NCBI GenBank assembly: GCA_023386815.1
Contig: JAEWIZ010000022.1
Location: 186,001 to 250,000 of the forward strand
DNA from: Bacillota bacterium
Lineage (GTDB): Bacteria; Bacillota; Clostridia; Lachnospirales; Lachnospiraceae
DNA: 64,000 nt
Direction of reading: 5' to 3'
The notes under the pieces are model-generated. The model was given only the letters and a program-made list of their open reading frames with translations, was not told the DNA's origin and ran no database searches. The position numbers and the translations under genes were made by a program. Shown here piece by piece: positions 59,357-64,000 of the stretch (its first letter is position 1; every line of letters begins with the position of its first letter).

Positions 59357-60103
59357 CTAATCTTCTAAAACATTACCATCCGTACTAATGGTGATAACTC
59401 TCCAGGGGATCATCTGTCCGCTATTTGTAAGGGCGGTTTTCACAGCGTTTACAATGCCTCCACAGCAAGGTACCTCCATTCGGATTACCGTAACACTTTT
59501 AATATTGTTCAAGCTTAAGATCTGTTCCAGCTTATCAGAATAATCAACCTCATCCAGTTTAGGACAGCCGATCAAGGTAATCTTGTTCTTCATAAACTGA
59601 TGAAAATTACCGTAAGCATAGGCCGTACAATCCGCAGCTATTAATAGATTGGAATCCTCAAAAAAGGAAGCATGGGGTGCTACCAATTTAATCTGCACCG
59701 GCCATTGTCTTAACATGGAAGGTGTTGACTGATTAGCTTCATTAACCTCTGCAGTCGCGGTTTGTTTTTCTTCTCGCTTAAGGCTCATAGCTCTGGAGCC
59801 CGGGCATCCACCGCCAGCTGCTTGATGACCATTATGGACAGCTTTTTGTGCTTCCTTCAGCTTCTTTGCCTCAATATTTCGATTTACTTCTTCTTCATTA
59901 TATTCTAATGCTTCTCTTTCCTCAAAGCTGATCGCATTTGTCGGACATACCGGAAGACAGTTGCCAAGACCATCGCAGTAGTCATCTCGAAGCAGTTTTG
60001 CCTTTCCATCAATGAGACCAATTGCTGATTCATGACAAGCATTCACGCATAACCCACAACCATTACATAACTCTTCCTGAATCTTAATTATTTTTCGTAC
60101 CAT
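59357..60103 (-). CDS. 4Fe-4S ferredoxin-like protein with extra cysteine-rich C-terminal domain
   Basis: A 248-residue protein with two N-terminal 4Fe-4S motifs: C13-x2-C16-x2-C19-x3-C23 (LCNGCGLCVNACHESAI) and a second pattern (YCDGLGNCLPVCPTNAI). After a charged linker (about 60-95) with GGGCPGS, the C-terminal domain has IAADCTAYAYGNFH, ITLIGCPKLDEVDYSD and MEVPCCGGIV. Proteins of this kind occur across anaerobes with no proven function. The cysteines suggest electron transfer or a metal centre. AAGGAGGAGATA precedes the ATG at 60103; an earlier start is possible but lacks the site. Confidence 0.85.
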   Translation of the reverse strand: MVRKIIKIQEELCNGCGLCVNACHESAIGLIDGKAKLLRDDYCDGLGNCLPVCPTNAISFEEREALEYNEEEVNRNIEAKKLKEAQKAVHNGHQAAGGGCPGSRAMSLKREEKQTATAEVNEANQSTPSMLRQWPVQIKLVAPHASFFEDSNLLIAADCTAYAYGNFHQFMKNKITLIGCPKLDEVDYSDKLEQILSLNNIKSVTVIRMEVPCCGGIVNAVKTALTNSGQMIPWRVITISTDGNVLED

Positions 60104-60306
60104 AATATCTCCTCCTTGTATCTGATAACAGCGTTCTATTGAACTATTTTGCATGCTGTAACTTTCCTGATTCATCTGTATATATCATATCTGATTTAAA
60201 AAGTAAAAGATGTAGCCACTGCTACAAAAATAAAGTACCCAAGAACCAATGTAGCGTTTTTGGATACTTTTAATATCTGCAATCGAATAATGTAAGGACA
60301 AAAGTT

Positions 60307-60888
60307 CTATTTGTCTTGCTCTTTTTGACCGTTAATGTAACATTGGTAGCACATGGCCGTATAGGTGTCGTTTCCACCAATTAAAATCTGTTCTCCCTCG
60401 GTAATTATCCTTCCGTTGCCATCCAAGCGAACATTAACCGTTGCTTTTCTTCCGCAGGAGCAAATGGTTTTAATTTCAGTAATAGAATCTGCGATCTCCA
60501 TCAGACGTTTACTGCCCGGGAACATCTTCGTACGAAAATCTGCCCTTAGTCCAAAACACAGTACTGGTATATTATGATCTATCACAATCATAGATAGCTG
60601 GTCAACCTGTTTTTCCGTTAAAAATTGTGCCTCGTCTATGATGATAACATCCACCGGATCGGGCAATTTCAGATAACTCTCATAGACATCTTCTTCATCC
60701 GGTAAAATATATGCAGGTGAGGACAAGCCAGCTCGGGATTTGATTAAATGGTCTCCATCTCTATTATCAATCTGTGGCTTGATCAGCCAAACCTTCATTC
60801 CCCGCTCTTCATAGTTAAACTTAGTGATCAGTGCCTGGGCTGTTTTAGAGCTTCCCATAACGCCATACTTAAAATATAATTTTGCCAT
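60307..60888 (-). CDS. tdk: Thymidine kinase
   Basis: A 193-residue type II thymidine kinase that salvages thymidine. Walker A reads GVMGSSKT (residues 9-16), slightly different from the more common G-x-M-x-S-G-K-T/S, but the lysine and threonine are kept. DVIIIDEAQFL is the Walker B with the catalytic acid. Zinc is held by CSCG and CYQC pairs (TICSCGRKATVNVR; MCYQCYI). I start at the ATG at 60888, with GGGATGG before it; an upstream ATG is three codons away. Confidence 0.93.
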   Translation of the reverse strand: MAKLYFKYGVMGSSKTAQALITKFNYEERGMKVWLIKPQIDNRDGDHLIKSRAGLSSPAYILPDEEDVYESYLKLPDPVDVIIIDEAQFLTEKQVDQLSMIVIDHNIPVLCFGLRADFRTKMFPGSKRLMEIADSITEIKTICSCGRKATVNVRLDGNGRIITEGEQILIGGNDTYTAMCYQCYINGQKEQDK

Positions 60889-60941
60889 ATTTTCCATCCC
60901 TTTGTTTTTGATTGTTTAAAACCGTCTTAAGACTTGAAAGT

Positions 60942-61451
60942 CTATTGTTGATATAAATATTTTAATCGCTTTACAATCATCGCACCAAGAATTCCAATTA
61001 ACGCACCTGTAATAACTCCGGCAGTAAGTAAGAATGGCAGATAATAAATGATATTAATATTTTCCACCACAAGAATAGACATAAAAATCTGCCCTATATT
61101 ATGGGATATACCTCCAAGAATACTTACACCAACAAAGCTAAAGACCTTAATGTGTTTAAATAAAGACATCACACCCCAGCTCAACAAGCCCCCTGCCAGA
61201 CTAAAAAGCATCGTTGAAGGGCTGCCAAAGGTAAAGCTGACTAATACGATACGCAGTATAGATAAAGCGAAGGCTTCCTTTGCTCCTAAAGAATACAGGG
61301 CTGTTATTACCACCAGATTAGCCAGCCCCAGTTTGATTCCAGGAATCGGAATCGGGATTGGAATTAAATTCTCAATATAACTTAAAATAAATGCTAAAGC
61401 AACCAACAGTCCATAGGTTGTTATTTTCTTAATTCTTTTCTTTGCTTCCAT
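60942..61451 (-). CDS. Gx transporter family protein (heptaprenyl diphosphate synthase component I-like)
   Basis: A 169-residue membrane protein with about five helices. TTYGLLVALAFILSYIENLI, then PIPIPIPGIKLGLANLVVIT, the signature of the family once named heptaprenyl diphosphate synthase component I. It resembles substrate-binding (S) subunits of ECF-type vitamin transporters. In clostridia it is found next to NusG-domain-II and ApbE-type genes, as here, with an unproven link to flavin or electron-transport proteins. Starts 10 bp after the NusG-II gene. Confidence 0.88.
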   Translation of the reverse strand: MEAKKRIKKITTYGLLVALAFILSYIENLIPIPIPIPGIKLGLANLVVITALYSLGAKEAFALSILRIVLVSFTFGSPSTMLFSLAGGLLSWGVMSLFKHIKVFSFVGVSILGGISHNIGQIFMSILVVENINIIYYLPFLLTAGVITGALIGILGAMIVKRLKYLYQQ

Positions 61452-61460
61452 AAGTCCACC

Positions 61461-61829
61461 TTAATTTGCTATGATATCAATATCACTGTCTTCTGCATTA
61501 ACCACTTCCAGAATTACCTTATTCGGAAGACAAACAATTGTTTCATGATTGTGATAAATACTTGACTGATTAACACATAGCTTGTCCGGACAGCTGGCAT
61601 CAATCATATCTACAACTCCATCCGTAATTTTAAAGGTATTGTAGTTTCCGTTATCAATTTTAACGGTATAAACGGTATCCTCCTGCAGTGTTAAGGTATC
61701 ATATAGTTCACCACCAACCTTAATCTCCACCTTACTGCCAGGTGCTTCCGTCATCTTACGATATGTAAAAAATCCTATACAAAGTAGCAAGATAATGCCA
61801 ACTAATATGAGATCGTTTTTCTTTAACAT
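61461..61829 (-). CDS. NusG domain II-containing membrane protein
   Basis: A 122-residue protein. One N-terminal membrane segment (about 5-22), then a beta-barrel-like NusG-domain-II fold outside, with GSKVEIKVGGELYDTLTLQE, NYNTFKITDGVVDMIDASCP and DKLCVNQSSIYHNHETIVCL. Two cysteines in DASCPDKLC are typical and may be redox-active. It precedes the Gx transporter gene in the same transcript and is divergent from apbE. Function unknown. Confidence 0.88.
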   Translation of the reverse strand: MLKKNDLILVGIILLLCIGFFTYRKMTEAPGSKVEIKVGGELYDTLTLQEDTVYTVKIDNGNYNTFKITDGVVDMIDASCPDKLCVNQSSIYHNHETIVCLPNKVILEVVNAEDSDIDIIAN

Positions 61830-62018
61830 ATTTCAAGCTGTACCTTTCTTAACCAATGATAAAAATCCAACAGGACAATCTTAATATTATCCAGAGTAAA
61901 TGTCAAGGTAATAACTTCTTTATTGGTTTCTGTTTGCATAAGCAAGCAACTTCTTTGAATTGTATATTTCATTCCAAAATGTAAATAATGTAAAAATCAA
62001 TATCCATGGAGGTGTCAT

Positions 62019-63095
62019 ATGAAACTGTTATTTTACCGCCAATCCACCTTAAGAAATATATCACTATTTAAGATCCTTGGAATAGCTTTTATATCACTTA
62101 TCCTGAGCACCATGTACGGATGCACTGCTTCGAATGTCAAAGGCAGTACCGCAGTGAAAATCTCTGGAACTGATTTCCTCTTAAATACAGTGATAACGAT
62201 TTATCTATATGACTCCGATAGTGAAGATATCTTAAACGGATGTTTTCAGGTTATAAAGAAATATGAGGAAATTTATTCCAGAACCAGCAGCACCAGTGAA
62301 TTATATGCTTTAAACCATAGAACTCTTCCAGGCAGTAATGGCAAATATCAGATATCAGAGGAGCTTTCAGATATTTTAAGCAGAGGCCTATATTACAGTA
62401 AATTATCAAAGGGAGCCTTTGATATCACAATTGAACCGATTACCTCCCTATGGGATTTTACCTCAGATCCGCCCGTTCTCCCCAGCAAAGAATCCCTGAA
62501 AGCCCAATTACCCAAGGTCAATTATGAATATATTACCTTAGAGGGAGAACAGATCTCCTTTACGAAGGCTGGAGTTGGAATTGATCTGGGAGCCATTGCA
62601 AAAGGCTACATCGCAGATCGAGTAAAGGAGTATTTAATAAAACAGGGCGTACACAGTGCAATCATTAATCTTGGAGGTAATATTTTATGCGTGGGTAATA
62701 AACAAGGTAGTGTTCCCTTTCAGATCGGTATCCAAAAACCCTTTGGAACACAAAGCGAAACAATTGCTACCATGGACATCAACGATTATTCGGTAGTCTC
62801 CTCCGGAATCTATGAGAAATACTTCAAAAGGAATGGGAAACTCTACCACCATTTATTAGATACCAAGACTGGTTACCCCTATGACAATAATGTTCTTTCT
62901 GTAACCATAATCTCTCCCAAATCTGTAGATGGCGATGGCCTTAGCACCACCTGTTTCGCTCTCGGCGTAGAGAAGGGGTTGGAGTTAATTAATTCTCTTC
63001 CTGATACCTATGCGGTTTATGTTACAGATGACTATCAGCTACATTATTCCAACGGAATGAAGGAAGCTCTCAATGTGAAGGAAACGTTCAAATGA
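62019..63095 (+). CDS. apbE: FAD:protein FMN transferase (ApbE)
   Basis: A 358-residue exported flavinyl transferase that attaches FMN to a threonine of partner proteins (such as RnfG-like subunits). The signal peptide ends with a lipobox-like STMYGC (cysteine about 36). GAFDITIEPITSLWDF, GVGIDLGAIAKGYIADRVKE (FAD-binding), IINLGGNILCVGN and KLYHHLLDTKTGYPYDNNVL (magnesium site) are all present. ATGGAGGTGTCAT precedes the ATG. It is divergent from the NusG-II/Gx genes, the usual partners. No target protein gene is visible in the window. Confidence 0.95.
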   Translation: MKLLFYRQSTLRNISLFKILGIAFISLILSTMYGCTASNVKGSTAVKISGTDFLLNTVITIYLYDSDSEDILNGCFQVIKKYEEIYSRTSSTSELYALNHRTLPGSNGKYQISEELSDILSRGLYYSKLSKGAFDITIEPITSLWDFTSDPPVLPSKESLKAQLPKVNYEYITLEGEQISFTKAGVGIDLGAIAKGYIADRVKEYLIKQGVHSAIINLGGNILCVGNKQGSVPFQIGIQKPFGTQSETIATMDINDYSVVSSGIYEKYFKRNGKLYHHLLDTKTGYPYDNNVLSVTIISPKSVDGDGLSTTCFALGVEKGLELINSLPDTYAVYVTDDYQLHYSNGMKEALNVKETFK

Positions 63096-63154
63096 GAAGG
63101 TATCTTTCAATAGAAAGAAATCATGACCCAAATAGATCAATACTGCAAACTATA

Positions 63155-63213
63155 AAAGAAGGACAATGACTCTCACTTTAGTTACCCAGTGCGAATCCCT
63201 GTCCTTCTTTTTT
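63155..63213 (+). terminator. Terminator of apbE
   Basis: Perfect 11-bp stem (63155-63165 with 63200-63210) with a 34-base loop, closed by a T run on the plus strand. On the minus strand it would also follow nothing, since the Mrp gene ends at 63250 and reads leftward into it, so it may stop both. Confidence 0.8.
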
Positions 63214-63249
63214 ATTGAACAGATATCAACTCGCTGATTACTCCAGCTT

Positions 63250-64000
63250 TTATGCTAACGCCTCAGCCACATCAGCAAGCTTCTCCAGCCAATCTCCTTC
63301 AAAAAGTTCGATCAAACCTTTATCACAGGCACCAGCCAATTTAGGATTAATCGGAATTTTTGCATAGTTAGGAATATCAAATCTCTTTGCCACTTCTGCA
63401 ATCTTACTCTCACCAAATATCTCGTATTCTTTATCACAATCAGGACATATGAAATAGGACATATTTTCTACTAATCCGAGGATGGGTACATCCATCATTT
63501 TAGCCATTTTAACCGCTTTTCCAACAATCATGGAGACCAGCTCCTGCGGCGAGGTAACGATAATTATTCCATCAATCGGTAGGGACTGGAATACTGTTAA
63601 GGGCACATCTCCGGTTCCCGGAGGCATATCAACGAACATGTAATCCACATCATTCCAAATAACATCAGACCAGAACTGCTTAACAGTACCAGCAATGACC
63701 GGTCCTCTCCAAACTACAGGATCTGTCTCATTTGGTAACAACAAATTAATAGACATAATATCGATTCCGGAATTACTTGCTACCGGATAAATTCCTATCT
63801 CATTTCCCTGAGCCTTTTCCTTGATACCAAAGGCTTTTGGGATGGAAGGTCCGGTGATATCTGCATCTAAAATTGCGCTGTGATATCCTCTACGGTTCAT
63901 AGTGACAGCCATTAAGGAGGTTACCAGGGATTTACCAACGCCTCCTTTTCCACTGACAATACCGATGACTTTCTTGATATTACTCATTTCATGAGGCTGT
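63250..64000 (-). CDS. Mrp/NBP35-type ATP-binding protein, 5' end beyond the window
   Basis: At least 250 residues of an iron-sulfur cluster carrier ATPase of the Mrp/NBP35 family. GIVSGKGGVGKSLVTSLMAV is the deviant Walker A. ILDADITGPSIPKAFGI and VDMPPGTGDVPLTVFQSLPI follow, then YFICPDCDKEYEIFG with the CxxC pair that binds the cluster. An ATG at 63987 could start the frame, but the frame stays open to the edge (the residues before it read QPHE), matching the part of longer clostridial forms just before the P-loop. I therefore regard it as cut off. Sulfur- and iron-related neighbours are consistent. Confidence 0.9.
   Translation of the reverse strand, partial: QPHEMSNIKKVIGIVSGKGGVGKSLVTSLMAVTMNRRGYHSAILDADITGPSIPKAFGIKEKAQGNEIGIYPVASNSGIDIMSINLLLPNETDPVVWRGPVIAGTVKQFWSDVIWNDVDYMFVDMPPGTGDVPLTVFQSLPIDGIIIVTSPQELVSMIVGKAVKMAKMMDVPILGLVENMSYFICPDCDKEYEIFGESKIAEVAKRFDIPNYAKIPINPKLAGACDKGLIELFEGDWLEKLADVAEALA

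Noticed and set aside
63250..63987. Mrp/NBP35 gene as a complete 245-residue protein starting at 63987
   Set aside because: The frame stays open to the window edge, the residues just before the ATG fit the family and the N-terminal cysteine part is expected further upstream.
1..64000. CRISPR array, prophage, transposase or toxin-antitoxin pair
   Set aside because: I looked for regularly spaced direct repeats, transposase-like or integrase-like proteins and short paired genes, and saw none.

Overview
The window is AT-rich chromosomal DNA from an endospore-forming clostridium, most likely a member of the Lachnospiraceae. The evidence is a set of sporulation and germination genes (yqfC, yqfD, spoIIP, gpr, a BofC-like protein, a SpoVB/YtgP-type flippase), Firmicute gene orders (hrcA-grpE-dnaK-dnaJ-prmA; gpr-spoIIP-lepA-hemW; yicC-remA-rpoZ) and strong ribosome binding sites of the GGAGG type. 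Almost every gene lies on the minus strand. Only rpsT, a small unknown gene at 53.9 kb and apbE are on the plus strand. I see no prophage, insertion sequence, CRISPR array or defence island; this is core genome.

Layout, left to right. 0-7.1 kb: the start of proB (cut by the window edge), two FAD-dependent oxidoreductases, a BofC-like protein, the decayed tail of a GNAT acetyltransferase, a lipid flippase and a DUF3048 lipoprotein. 7.1-15.5 kb: ybeY, a shortened PgpH-like HD protein, phoH, yqfD, yqfC, rpsU and alaS, with a 207-bp imperfect palindrome beyond the rpsU terminator. 15.6-21.9 kb: a histidine operon hisZ-hisG-hisD-hisB-hisA-hisIE read from a consensus promoter; its last gene carries an extra N-terminal domain that looks like a worn-out HisF. 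21.9-28.4 kb: recU and RNA modification genes (RluA-, RsuA-, RsmF-like, rsmE), a HAD hydrolase and a small alarmone synthetase. 28.8-33.5 kb: a cytidylate-kinase-like protein, a four-gene polar amino acid ABC transporter with a terminator-like leader, and an unknown lipoprotein. 33.7-41.4 kb: the CIRCE-controlled heat-shock cluster plus prmA and hemW. 41.6-46.7 kb: lepA, spoIIP, gpr and divergent rpsT. 46.8-54.2 kb: an S-layer-homology YcdB-type protein, tRNA-Ser(CGA), holA, lepB, rpoZ, remA, yicC and two unknown genes. 54.3-60.1 kb: cysK, metY, an Rrf2 regulator, a DMT exporter, a Prx6-type peroxiredoxin and a ferredoxin-like protein, which read as a sulfur and redox neighbourhood. 60.3-64 kb: tdk, a Gx transporter/NusG-II/ApbE flavin-related group, and an Mrp/NBP35 ATPase that runs off the right edge.

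The most interesting points are proteins that keep a family fold but have lost key residues (the HisF-like domain of HisIE; the HD domain of the PgpH-like protein), a transcription-attenuator-like leader in front of the ABC transporter with an overlapping short reading frame, and several long imperfect palindromes in intergenic DNA. I did not find a clearly new multi-gene system. Product calls come from reading protein sequences and gene order; no database search was run.
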